This document shows, in pieces, positions 10,091 through 21,645 of a stretch of DNA of 64,000 nucleotides (position 1 is the first letter of the stretch; every line of letters begins with the position of its first letter). Below the pieces are notes generated by a model, which did no database searches, was not told the origin of the DNA, and saw nothing but the letters and a program-made list of their open reading frames with translations. The translations under genes were made by a program, and so were the position numbers. Where the stretch lies: contig CM074195.1 of assembly GCA_037179385.1 (NCBI GenBank), forward strand, positions 24,889,436-24,953,435, given 5' to 3'. This DNA comes from Holothuria scabra. Its lineage: Eukaryota; Echinodermata; Holothuroidea; Aspidochirotida; Holothuriidae.

Positions 10091-11796
10091 AGTGGTTCCT
10101 GCTACATAATGTTATCTAAGGCCTACGAAATGACTCTCTTCGATGACAGTTTACAAAACTGATTTATGAGCGAGCACTATTCCATTTCAAACTGCGCTTT
10201 TTTAAAACAATTGAAACAGTTGTCTACAAATATGGGACTTGTACTGGAGAGAATTCGTAATTTTATTTAAGCACGGTGAGTTGGGAAAATCTCACGGGAA
10301 ATGACTAGTGACACAATTGGCAAATTTTCGAAATTTTCATTTTTCAGAGCCAGGGAGCCATTGCTCCCCTGCCGCCTTGTAACTACGTCACTGCTAAGCA
10401 GTAGCTATTTTCAGCCAGGGCGGGATTTGATCTCTGAAAGTGGGGGGGGGGGGGGCAAATTCTGCCCTTGTCTACGTTTAAGACATCTCAGTAATGAAAC
10501 TGAATGAAAATTAGAGAAAATATGGACCACTTTTAACCTTAGTTGAATAACGGTGGCCCCCTAAAGACATTCTTACTGAAGCACAAACATAATCTGGCTT
10601 CCTATATAGTCTTTTTCAGCTGACTTTCACAGAGCCGTTACCTTTAAAGGGGCGCGCTGAGCGCGCCGAAAAAATGAATTTTTACTTCATCTCAATAGTA
10701 AAATTGAAATAAAATTAGAAAAAAGTGTGGTGTATTCACTACAGCTGAGTAAGGGTGACCCCTCATGATATTTGTACTAAGCAAAAACGTACCGTTGGCT
10801 TCCTACAGAGTCCTTTCCATGGGATTTTTGTAGAGTCCTTATCTTTGATGGCACGCGCAGAACACGCCGAAAAATGGACTTTTGAGACGTGTCAATAGAG
10901 AATCTCATGGAAATTAGAGAAAGGGTGGACCCCTTTTCACTTCAGCCGAAAAAGAGTGGAGCTCCAAATTAGGGTCCAATAAGATCATCGTCCTTTCAGA
11001 AAGCTTGGGGGCACTTGGTCAGAGAAGGGGATCAGAAGACAGCCGCCTCCCCTGCCTCCCCCTTTCACTAGTTACGGTAGACCTTCAGCTGTGTATGGTC
11101 CGGGCACTGGTGATAAGGTTCAGTGACTATTGAAAAGGTGTTCTATAAGTAACCACGAATCCTGACATATTTAGAACGGGTGCACGCGAAGCACGTCGAA
11201 AAAAAAAACAGCGTTGAGACATTTATTGGAAGAATATTGTTTTTATTTAGTTTTCAATGCAGTATATGACCTGTTTCAACGTTATACAACTTGATTAAGT
11301 ACCACTCGCGTAGCTCTGTCTGTTCCAGTTTGTATTTTTTAGCAAAAGCAGCAAGACTAAGGCGTAAAAAAAAGTGGGGGGCAAGTGCCCCCGTGCCCAG
11401 ACAAAGCTAGAAGACGCTCAAAGTTAGCTCGCTTCCACTTGGATTTTCATGTTAGAGGTGTATCCAGGATTTTTCAATTTCTTGGGGGGGGGGGGGTAGT
11501 CGTATGTCAGTCGCCGCTGAATAGATAAATGTAGGGTGGTTTATCGTCAGCATGGCTAATTAAGTGGAGTGTCAGCATTTGTTGGCTCAGAGAGTACAAG
11601 ATTTTATTTAACGTTACAAACCCTCCATTAGGCTTGAAACGGCACTTCCCGAATGAGGAAAATGAAAAATGGTGCAAACTTTTTTGTTTTTGCGTGCAAT
11701 GAAATAAAACTGAATAAAAATGCCAAATTTTTAAACTAGCCCTTACAAATTTCACTTGGCTTAAACATAACAATTTCACTGATGATGAATATATAT
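10091..11796. repeat. Left part of duplication unit B
   Basis: About 10091-10450 matches 32345-32640 (unit C) and 50795-51080 (unit D), for example GCTACATAATGTTATCTAAG followed by GATGACAGTTTAC. About 11440-11796 matches 33410-33781 (unit C), including CTGAAACGGCA.TTCCCGAATGA and ATGGTGCAA. Between these, 10460-11400 is diverged and holds G homopolymers but no gene. These matches show that the same segment was copied upstream of genes B, C and D. Confidence 0.65.
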
Positions 11797-11956
11797 TTAT
11801 AGTCCAGTCAATCTAGATGAATATTCTGTTGAACCTGGAAAAAACTGCAACAGAAATGATTTCAACTGCATTGGGTTAAGAAAAAAACCTCTTTACAACA
11901 TATTCAAAATCCGCAAAAATCGTAGTAGGGGAAATTTGTCAAATTTGCATAATTAT

Positions 11957-12620
11957 GCAAATTAGTATCCGCCATTAACCCAAAAAAGAAAATTAAGGAT
12001 AACTTTGCATCAAATGGTGCAATTATTTCAAAGGTGGTGTCTATACCCATGTTTTGATGGTCAGGAAATTGAAAGATGATGCCAACGACTGTCCACGGGT
12101 ATTACGTAAAACAGATTATGCAAATTAGCATCCGTCATAAGCTAAAAATAGAAAATTAGGGATAACTTTGCATGGAATTGTCCTGTTGTGTCAAAAGTGA
12201 TGTCTATACCCATGTTTTGATGGTCAAGGAATTCAATGATGGTAATATGATCTCACCATGGGTATTACGTAACATGGATTATGCAAATTAGTATCCGCCA
12301 TTAGCGAAAAATAACGTAGAAAATTAAGGATAACTGCATTGAATCGTGCTATTGTGTCTAAAGTGGTGTCCATACCCTTGTTTTGATTGTCAGGAAATTC
12401 AAAAATTCAATGATGATATTATGATGACAAAGGGTATTATGTAACATGGATTTATGCAAATTAGTATCCGCCATTAGCCAAAAATAGAAAATGTAAGGAT
12501 AACTTCGAGTCAAATTGTGTTGCCATATCAAGTGGTCATTGAATGAGATGATGTGAACCTACCATTGGTATTATGTAACACAAATTATGCCGATTAGCAT
12601 ACGCCATTGCCTGTAAGTTA
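11957..12620. repeat. Left-arm tandem array of a ~165-bp unit
   Basis: Unit starts marked by GCAAATTAGTATCCGCCATTA or close variants fall at 11957, 12120, 12283 and 12456, with a decayed one at 12589. The spacings are 163, 163, 173 and 133 bp. Each unit also carries GGATAACTTTGCAT, ACCCATGTTTTGATGGTCA and GGGTATTACGTAA words. Confidence 0.85.
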
Positions 12621-14343
12621 AAATGTTTTAATAACTTGGACTTGGTATATACCCAAGTGGACTTAATGTCTATCTTGCTCTATGTATTGAGAGTCAAGGA
12701 ATTCAATGCCCACTACATATCACTCACATCACCCAAGCATGAAAAGGTTACACTGACCACACATTGCCTCGTTGGGCCAATCCACTCCTGACAGTTCAGT
12801 CCATGAAGGGAGGTGAATAACTGCAGCTCAGTCCTTTACTATCAAAACAACCCATTGCAATCAAGTCAATGTTTCTAGAATGAGTATCTCATCGATGTGT
12901 GTCTTTGAAATAGGCAGACTGGATCATAATGAACCCCTGACATGACCGTTCTCACTGCCATGATCCCATTAACAACGCAAAAAACCGTTGTACCTTTTTG
13001 ACGCACCTGTACATTTGATAGTAAACATGCAGAATGTTAATCTGTGGTAAAAATGAAGGATATGTACAATGCTTCCACAGGTTTAGAGCTTCAAATGAGA
13101 CTTTCTGTGGATCGGTTGCACCGTAGCTTACCAAGATCACTGTTTGACTTTATCTCCACTATAAAAATAAGAGCCTCTTTAATTAACAGCATGCCAGCAT
13201 GTAATGATGTCATATTTGGTAGCATAATTTTGCATGAAGACATTAGATGCATTTCCAGAACACGAAGGCTTTTATCACAAATCTTTGAAAGGCCTGGCGG
13301 TTTGCCTGGCATGCCGTAGGCCCATATCCCAGGCATAGTGGTCACCAATGGCAGCTTCCTGTTGTCACTATCTATGATGACAATTGCAAACAAACGGTTA
13401 GAGCAAGTCTCTTTGTCAAGTTTTTTTGTTGATATCTAAAGGATGTTCTAAACATGTTTCTTCCTAGAAATTTGTTTCAGTTCCAGTCTAAATTGTAGTC
13501 TTTGGCCTTTGTGTCTGCATAGTGAGGGTTCAAAAATATCAGGTCTGTGTCATCACCAATGAGAAATAATACCTCACAAGACTGGGGAGATTCAATGGCA
13601 GTTTAAACGAGTTACTTGACAGAGGAACACCCAACATTCTTAAAGTACTGTCGCCACCTAGAATGATGATGAAAAATATCTATTGGTATCTAATTGTCCT
13701 AATTCTTGCACAGGAAGCTGGGCTCTTTCTTTAAAGTAAAAATATTTTCTTTGGTCCACATCCCAAGGAATTAGCGTCTGCAATTTGTAGCATGCTGTAT
13801 AGTTAGACCGTTTATGAACATAGCCATAAGCAACCTACCTGTACTTATTGTTGATATATCCAACAAACTTTTTGAAAACAGAATCAATGGCGTCTCCCTT
13901 CCCAGCTGAAAATTCCCAACCCTTTGAATTCAAAAGGATTAAAATGAAGCCCTATGGGAAAACCCTTTGCGTTAAAAGGGTTTCCTTTGGTTGTTTCTAG
14001 AAATTGGACAAACCAAAAAGGGAATGACAAAATTACCCTATTTTGGTATCCACTGAATGTGCTGCAAAAGTGTTCCTTTATCAGGAACGCAAAGCACAGA
14101 GCCAGCGAGAATCTTACATTTCTTTTCCAGCAATCTTACACAATGTATCTGCAGGTGTGGGTTTTCCATCTCTCTTAGGTAGTTATGTCCTGTAGAGGAG
14201 TACAGGCAGATGGTGTACAAGTACTTACAAGGGTTATCCTTTGAAACATTTGTGACTAGGACTAGGAATTGATGGTCCATGTGCATCTTTTTATCGCTAT
14301 AAACTGTGATAGACTATCAGATGACGCACAAGTTACAGCCTGA

Positions 14344-14500
14344 TTTGACTGCATGGCCAAGTGGTTAGAGCATCCAACTTGTTACCAGGAGGTCTAGATC
14401 ACGACTACTGGTCATATCATTCCGAAGACTTTAAAGAGGAAACCAATTGCTACTGTGTTCACCCTGAGCAATAAAGTACTAGTTACCTAGTGAAAAAGCC
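14344..14500 (+). mobile_element. Degenerate tRNA-derived SINE inside the 4.5-kb element
   Basis: GCATGGCCAAGTGGTTAGAG resembles a tRNA A box. About 30 bases on is a weakened B-box-like stretch, then a body related to the SINE family of this window (CCGAAGACTTTAAAGAGGAA, CCTGAGCAATAAAG). It is not a functional tRNA gene because there is no cloverleaf. Confidence 0.5.
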
Positions 14501-15759
14501 AGTGTGCCACAACAGAAAAAAACACTAAATTGGAGCTTGTATTTCCTGTTGGAAACATACTGTGTGTCTGTTATTTTCTTGCCAACAAGGGAATCTAAAA
14601 TCCATTGACTAGAAACCTTTGTTTTATCTAGTTTTTATAACGCTCCCCATCAGGATTTTTGATCACTAAGTCGGAAGAAAGTTCTGCCCACTGGTAATAC
14701 CTTTGACGAATGACATGATGTACTGCTAAACAGTTCTTCAGATACTTCCGGATCTGTTTCAGGAAACTGAATCATTTGAGGTAAATGTAAGTGGATTTTG
14801 CATTCAGACTGTGCCCCGCAGCAAAACATGTTAACTTGGTACAACGAACAAATTAAAGGCGCAGTTTCCTGTCTCCCATTCTCTCTGTTTGGTGGATTTC
14901 CTCAAAATCTCCACCATCTTGTATTGGGGCAAAGTTGCACAGTCTTTCTTTCAAACAACCATTCTTAGAAGTGTATGCTCCAGTTACCGTGGGTTTTTCA
15001 TGATGTATACAGACAAAAACTCGCACCGGCAGAAATTGTACTATGCGTTCCTGCTGAAGGAACACTTTTGCAGAGCATGTCGTGGACAAGGGAAACCCAA
15101 TTGACTTTGTTTTCAAACAGTTTGTCGGATAGGGAGACTTTCTTCAACTAAACAGGTTGTTTGTTTATGTTATCTTAGGTCAGTTTGTGACAGTTGTACG
15201 ACATGGATATTTCAAAGCGATGCTTGTGTAATAAAGACGTGCTGCTGTTTGTGGTGCCGGCTGCAAATGACTAAACTGCAATAATTCTTTTAAGTGCCTT
15301 TTAGTCCCTTGATGAACAAGACTGTTGTAAGTGGTTCACCCACATATGGCCAATTTAGTATAAAGTTCTCATACTTGAGTTAGCTAGGGGATGTGAATAT
15401 ATTGTGAACATTGCATTCCTTGACTTTCAAAACATGGAAACCAACATTAACTTCACTTGGTTACCAATTAAGTAGAGAAAATGTTTTGACCAAAAGGCAA
15501 CGGTGTGAGCTTATCAGCATCTGTGTTCAGACATGTAGTTATGTGGCGACTCGCGTCCCAACCATCTGACTCTAGGTGACTTGAAAATTTGGGGGTAAAT
15601 TTCTCCTATTGAAATAACACAGGGACGCAAGTCGATTACTTGACTGAAGTCACTAAAATAGCAGCAGTTGATTTGACTTGCCGAGGAAAGAGCGACTTGA
15701 CTACATCTCTGTCTGAGTTAAGTAATACTCATGGTTATTTTATATCATTATTACTGAAT

Positions 15760-16343
15760 GCAATGACAACCAAAGCATGGGTGTAGGTACCACTTTTAAT
15801 ACGAACGGACAATTTAATGCAAAGTTATTCATTGCTTTCAATTTTTGGCTTATGGCGGATACCAGTTTGCATAATCTGTGTTACGTAATACCCATGGTGA
15901 GGTTCTATTTTCATCATAGAATTCCTTGACCATCAAAAAACATGGGTAGAGATATCATTTTTGATACAATAGCACAATTCGATGAAAAGTTATCCTTAAT
16001 TTTCTATTTTTAGCTTATGGCGGATGCTAATTTGCATAATTTGTGTTACGTAATACCCATGGTAAGTTCGTATCATCATCATTGAATTCCCTGACCATCA
16101 AAATATGGGTATAGACATCACTTTTGATTCAATAGCACCATTTGATGCAAAGTTATCCTTGATTTTCAATATTTGGCTAATGGCGGATACTAATTTGCAT
16201 AATTATGCAAATTTGACAGTTTTCCCCCATTACGATTTTTGCGGATTTTTAATATGTTATTGACGGGTGTTTCATAAACCCATTACAGTTGAAATCATTT
16301 CTGTTGCATTTTTTCCAGGTCAAGTCACATATTGACTGGACTA
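15760..16343. repeat. Right-arm tandem array, inverted relative to the left arm
   Basis: The complement of the left-arm unit appears three times (TGGCGGATACCAGTTTGCATAA and variants at about 15852, 16018 and 16181), spaced 163-167 bp. It is followed by a unique end that matches 11800-11956 in reverse. Together with the left arm it forms the terminal inverted repeats. Confidence 0.85.
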
Positions 16344-17620
16344 TTATGTCTCCGGCATTAAAAGTTATGTCATGAATGTCGCTATAAGAGGGTGAACACA
16401 GGCAGAGGCGTAAGGACAGAAGCATTTAAGTTCGGGAGGTGGAGGAAAAATCTCTGCCCGTAAAACTATGAAATGCAATAGACTAGTAAACAAAAGACCA
16501 CCTAAGCGAAGCTTCACCATCAGTTGACGCAGATCGTTCAAAAAATTCTGGAAATCTCGATTCCTCATCCAATTGGAATAGTAGCTTGTGAACATAATCT
16601 AAACCAGTTGTTATTTTTTAATCCTGCCGGAAAGATTGACCAGAATGCGTACCATCGGTTGGCCGGAGCATGCAGAAAATTTTGAAAAATCGCAATGTTA
16701 CCCCACAAACAGCCTGACATGGCATTTTCCAAAACTCGTTAGTGGATTTAAATCAGTCGTTATTTTGAGCTTTCCCTTTGCAATGAAATTTTTAAATCAA
16801 TAGGATGAAAACTGGAAAATGATCAGAAATTTGCCTAACAAACTGTAGGGGTTATTTGGTGTGAAGAAGTAAAAATTTTGAGGGATATAAGGGGAGGGGT
16901 CAGTGTCAATTAGGAAATATGACACATAATACTATAAGACATATTTTAGTTGAAATATGGCCTCATATGTGTTTTATGAAGGAAGAAGTTCGACCATTCC
17001 TCAAGGGTTTGGCGGATCTCGGCTTCTCTTCTTAAATCCACCCCTACATGCGTCAGCCTCATTGAGAACAACATGCTTAACGTCATGATTGTGATTGTTT
17101 TTGAACTCGTAGTCGTACCGAAACTTTATTTGTAAATTTACCTTTTCTCTTTTTCATGTAGAGATCTTTCAAAGCAAAAACAATATGATGAACTCTATAT
17201 TGACAACTTACTCCTCTGCCATCCAATATCCTACTCAAAGTTCCCTGCAGTATTGTAAAAGGAGGTAGAAATTCTAACAAGAGGAGAAAAAATTGTCTCG
17301 AGCCTCGCACTCATGAGCATGACGGCCATTGAAGGCTACAGATATAGCAGGTGATTCTCGCAAACCGTGGTTTCCACATGGTGTTACTACTGATTATACA
17401 ATCCTTCACCGGTGCCTCTCACTCATATCACACTCCCTGATAAACCTCACCTGTCGTTCGTGAGGATGCCCCCCTCCCCGAATGCCCCCTCTTGGAGTAT
17501 CTGATATAGATCGCCGCCCTTGTGTTCGTATGTGAGTGGAAGCTTTCAATGGAGAAAATTTTGACAAGTTTTTTAGAGGTCCAGCTTAATTTCTTGATTC
17601 AGTGTGTAAGTCAATAGGTA

Positions 17621-17890
17621 GCTGGAGCTTTACGGTCCAGTTTCTAACCACTTGGTTCAAGTCGAGACAGTCACGGTCTTTTTCCTAGTTGTGGCTCACT
17701 GGCTTGTTTTCCCTACTCCATTGCGTATGCTTAGCACCAAGCACAATGAACGTAGGTTCCATTTTAAGTCTTCGGATAATGACAAACATGTGTTTTGGAG
17801 ATTGCTTTTCCAAAAGTTTAATACAATAAGAGGAGTGACTACCAAACTACCAAAGACGGATCCAACCTCTAGACCATGGAAGTTGCAGCT
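17621..17890 (-). mobile_element. tRNA-derived SINE (shared by units B and C)
   Basis: Read on the minus strand it starts with a tRNA-like head (CCATGGTCTAGAGGTTGGATC) and continues into the family body. On the plus strand it reads TTTACGGTCCAG, CTTGGTTCAAGTCGAGAC, GTGGCTCACTGGCTTG, CTACTCCATTGCGTATGCTT and AGCACAATG. Unit C has the same insertion at 34691-34940, so it predates the B/C duplication. Confidence 0.75.
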
Positions 17891-18640
17891 TAAAAAAGGC
17901 GGGACGCCCTAGTTCTGGGGGTAACCAGGTCGTCGTAACTCCTTGTTGTACCTAAACATGCTAATGGCATGGATTTCAGACAAAATTTCATTACACCCTT
18001 GAACAAATTGTACCAGCTTAGACACGACATCTCAAGGGGACAAAAGTTACGGTATCTAAGAACACACCCACAATTTCTTGACGTCGGTACGGAAATTGTA
18101 GACACCTCCTTGACAGCCGGAAATGGCATTTGTAAGTAGAATCAATCTTCACTTTGAGATTTCCTTTGCAAAAAATGTTTAAGTAAAATATAAGTAAGTT
18201 GCAAAATGATCAGAAAATTACTAGACATAATGTTACATTGCTACTTTTCGGATAAGACTATGGACACCACCATACACAGGAGATACGCTATGATCAGGAA
18301 TAATTAAGGTGGCCAATTGCCACATGTCTACCATGTAGTATTCTCAGTGCCGTAACTAGACATTTTTTGGGCAGCCGGAAGGAGATGCAAGCACCAAATT
18401 TTCATTTTTTAAAGTATTAACAGTATTCAATCAGGAATTTGCAACGCGCGCGAATCTCAAAGAAACTGCTGCCCTTTTAAACAAATATCTGAAAATACGG
18501 CGCCTGTAATGCGGAAAATCTTGAAATTTGGATTTCCTGCGAGGAAATTTGAAAGGTTGTGTGGATTAAGACTCTCCTGCGACATTAGCAAAGTTTCTGA
18601 AGCATTGCCTTTTCAGAAAAAAATATTTTAAAATCAAGAG

Positions 18641-18883
18641 TCAGTTAGTTAGATGGAGTTTCAAGGCCCAATTCCAACTAATTGGTTCAAGTCGAGCCGG
18701 CCACGACCCTTTTTCCAGTTGTGGCTCACTCGCTTGTTTTCTCTATACTCCATTGCTTATGCTGAGCACAAAGCACAATGGCAGTAGGTTCCGTTTTTTA
18801 AGTCTTCGGTATGACCAGGCCTCGAACTCCCAACCTTCCGACTACAAGTCTGATTCTCTTACCACTTGACCATACAGTCCGTC
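18641..18883 (-). mobile_element. Full-length tRNA-derived SINE with 14-bp target-site duplication
   Basis: On the minus strand the head has an A box (GGTCAAGTGGTAAGAG) and a B box (GGGAGTTCGAGGCC), followed by the family body and a tail GGGCC...CTCCATCTAAC. Perfect 14-bp direct repeats TTTAAAATCAAGAG flank it (18627-18640 and 18884-18897). The matching place in unit D near 52006 has the uninterrupted sequence TTTAAAATCCAGAG. Insertion therefore happened in unit B after the units separated. Confidence 0.9.
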
Positions 18884-19460
18884 TTTAAAATCAAGAGAGA
18901 GTACTGGATGAAATTTGGAATTCTATGGAAGAAAGTTTGGGAAAACAGCACTGCAGATGGCCCGTGTCTGGCATTTAATGATCTGATGTCAAATATGGCA
19001 GATTTTCGATATTTCCAGTTCCAAAAATATATAGGGAATTTTTCCAAACTTTGTTGCTTTTTATAGACAAGAATTGGGAAAAATTTGGAATTTTATAAAA
19101 GAAAATTTGGAAAAACATCTCAGTAGTCGACATGTGTCACTTGATGATGTGGTTTCCAAAACTAATTTATGAGAGGGCACTACTGCATTAGGGATTGCAA
19201 CTTGCGGCGTTCTAAGCGCCGTAAATTAATATCATAATTATCCCATGTAAGCTATCAGTGATTTACACATATAACACGAACACTATTTGTTCGAAATGGT
19301 ACAGTATTCGAACAAAAGTTTCAAAAGAGAAATGGGATTTTTTCAGTTGTTAGATGTTATGGGCATACGAGAGGGTTTAGAGGGGCATAAATCCCTAGAT
19401 CACATGAACGACATGTAAAACCAAGTAAACAGATTTTCTGCTTAACTCTGTGTGAAATCC

Positions 19461-19562
19461 CGCCATCTCTATACTTCTCTACTGCTTCTAATACTGCTTT
19501 AATTGCGAATGTTCGGAATGGTTAGCTGGAAGGAAAACGACGTCGAAAAGCATTATAATTTG
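19461..19562 (+). other. Probable 5' exon of pseudogene B
   Basis: This is the same conserved exon as in the other copies. The CGCCATCT word is at 19461 and the donor GTAAGT begins at 19563. ATGs at 19509 and 19518 open a frame ending WKENDVEKHYNL at the donor. Joining to the acceptor (exon 2 from 20335) keeps this frame open into the signal peptide, so this copy could once have had an 18-residue N-terminal extension. Exon 1 of D encodes a related in-frame peptide. Confidence 0.55.
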
Positions 19563-20340
19563 GTAAGTTCTCTTTTAGGCTTTCGTTTTTCTAGATTTTA
19601 CATTAGACCGAGTGGTTTTGAAACTGACTGACTAAGGGAGATTGACAGAGAGTAGATACATTTTAGTAGCAACAGATTTGAATCATTGATGGCAGATGGA
19701 ATAGTTGTGTTATTCTTCCTCCGTATCTATCCTATCCAGTAGAATGAAACGGTTGTTCAAAGCTTTGAATCTTGTTCTCATAATAATGATAGCGTGATTT
19801 AGTGCATTTTGCTTTTCATTTTGTGCTATAGTCGGAATTCCATAATTTCAAGTTTTTCCCCACATCAACGTTTTGCATGATTTAGTCCCCCCTTACTAAA
19901 GTGCTTTGCCACTATGTGTTTTTGAGCCAAACTGACTGAAGCAATTTCAACGATCCAAATAAAGCTTAGTTTTTGTTAGACACCATGTTACTACATAGGC
20001 TGTTAAATTCGTCAATTTTTGTGTCAAGTCACCGAACTGTAGATGGGACTATAATTTCTTGTTCCAATTTCCTGTCTAAATTCAGCTACGTATAAAAAAG
20101 TTAAACCAATACAATGGGCACCCCCCTCACTTAGCCACATAAGATCATGTCGAATACGTGTGAAAAGACTCAATTGACGACCTATACTAGTGACACTATA
20201 TACACAGCAATTCGACAGTAATTTGTTTCAGTATTTACATAATTTTACCACTGGAAGTGCTATCATGTTGTGTTGCCTATTCTAGCAAATGATAACTCTG
20301 AAAAATATATTTTTATTCCTATACCTTTTTTCAGATTTTC

Positions 20341-21645
20341 ATGATAATGCAGATTCAACCCCTGCAATTGTTACTGTGCCTTTGGCTGATGGTTGAGGTT
20401 AGCACCTGTGAGATATTAGATTTCGAGTTTTATGCTTATGATAATTGGTTTCACGAAGGAATAATTCTTGAACTGTATTGTATACAAGACACAACAAACG
20501 ACATCAACATTGACTCGCCTAAACAGGGGTTCGTTGTAGAAGGATCACACTTAGTAGGTGGAGTGACTGACAAATATGAATTTCAAAAGAATTCAACAGT
20601 GAGCGTTTTTGTAATCAAAGCATTGAGCAGGAATGATATTGGTGTATTTATCTGCAGTGAAGCTGGACAAAATAAAAAATTTGCTCAAGTGAACATTTTG
20701 TTCAGCCCATCAGATAAGAGTCCACAATGTATGTCTAACTTCGATTCATCTGTGATATTTGATGATTTACGTCAGGATTATATCAATTTTACTTGCATAA
20801 CGGAAGGAAGGAACCCACCTGTTTCAACTACACTTGATATTTTACAATCGGAGAGTATTTACAATGCATCAGACGTTGCAAAGCTGTGCACTTAATATCA
20901 AAGCGCTCATGATAATGACCTGTCTTTTGATTGTCATCTGAACGAGTCTCTAAATAATGCAATGTTCCTTTGTACTGTCACACAACAGTTCCCCTACCCA
21001 TACAGGGGGGTTTATAGTCGTTCTTGCTCTTTTGGACCATTGCATTTCCTTTCCAATTTCTCAGTTACAATTAATGATGCCGTTGTGACTATGAAGGAAG
21101 GAGAAGCTGTTAATCTGACGTTTACCCCTAATTCCCCAAGGTTAGAATTGATTGGACTGGTATACCTGTCGATGGAGAGTATGAAGAGACGAAAGATGGC
21201 TACTTAAGTCACTTGTGGATAACACATGTGAAGCATCATTCTACGTCAGAGACCACCGTTCAATGCATTGGGTCTTATGGTAATAGTTGTAACCATTGGT
21301 GTAACTACGTTTTTAACTGCTGGCCTTTTCATCGTCTGTTTTCATGGGGGGGGGGGGGGGGGGGATCCGTAGCAATAAACACAGACAACGAGTTGATCAG
21401 ACCACATACACCACTACTGTGGTGGCTCCAAATGAGATTATGGAAGAATATAGATGGGTTTCAAGGATCACAAGAAAATGACTGCTCAATAGTGACTGTT
21501 TACTTACCTGGTGAAGATTCAAAAAACAAAATATTACGAAATACCTTTGGAATTCTCTAGAGATGATGTGGATGATAGCGGGTATTTGGTTCCTACTTCA
21601 GCTCCCCCACAACCCCCACTGTACCAATTTGTTGACAACCTGTAG
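20341..21645 (+). pseudogene. Gene B: disrupted three-Ig-domain receptor pseudogene
   Basis: This is a clear homologue of genes A, C and D over its whole length, but broken several times. The first 184 codons, through Ig domain 1 and half of the second domain, are open and then end at TAA (20893-20895). The frame resumes, but the first Cys of Ig domain 3 is replaced (NLTF where the others have NLTC). A frameshift follows near 21135. About 80 bp covering the end of Ig 3 and the start of the membrane helix are deleted near 21284. A run of 19 G (21346-21364) replaces the juxtamembrane codons. Tail remnants SGYLVPTS and PPLYQFVDNL are still readable before the TAG at 21643. Its start context matches C, with acceptor CAG at 20332-20334. 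Confidence 0.9.

Larger units (their letters stand above)
11800..16343. mobile_element. 4.5-kb DNA transposon-like element with long repeat-bearing inverted ends and TTA target duplication
   Basis: The ends are TAGTCCAGTCAAT and ATTGACTGGACTA, and the inverted similarity runs inward for more than 500 bp. Both arms carry a tandem array of a ~165-bp unit, so the arms are themselves arrays. Direct TTA copies flank the element (11797-11799, 16344-16346). The matching place in unit C (33782-33784) is an uninterrupted site with a single TTA and matching flanks on both sides, which is good evidence of insertion. A 3-bp TWA duplication is characteristic of PIF/Harbinger elements, so that superfamily is the best guess. 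The ~3-kb core (12.7-15.7 kb) has only short broken frames and no recognised transposase, so the copy is probably non-autonomous. Confidence 0.8.
16347..19460. other. Unit B flank upstream of pseudogene B, no gene
   Basis: This is non-coding sequence that pairs with unit C: 16347-17890 with 33785-34940, 17900-18400 with 36567-37060, and 18400-19230 with 37100-37510. Part also pairs with unit D (51650-52100 and 52330-52450). Two SINEs are inserted. A GGCGTTCTAAGCGCCG hairpin-like word near 19208 recurs near 52425. No open frame here has support. Confidence 0.6.

Noticed and set aside
18840..18880. Possible tRNA genes at A-box/B-box matches (also 14344, 25280, 34910, 48970, 53750, 62575)
   Set aside because: Only the box-like parts are present, without a complete cloverleaf, and most are joined to a repeated SINE body. 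They are SINE heads or repeats.
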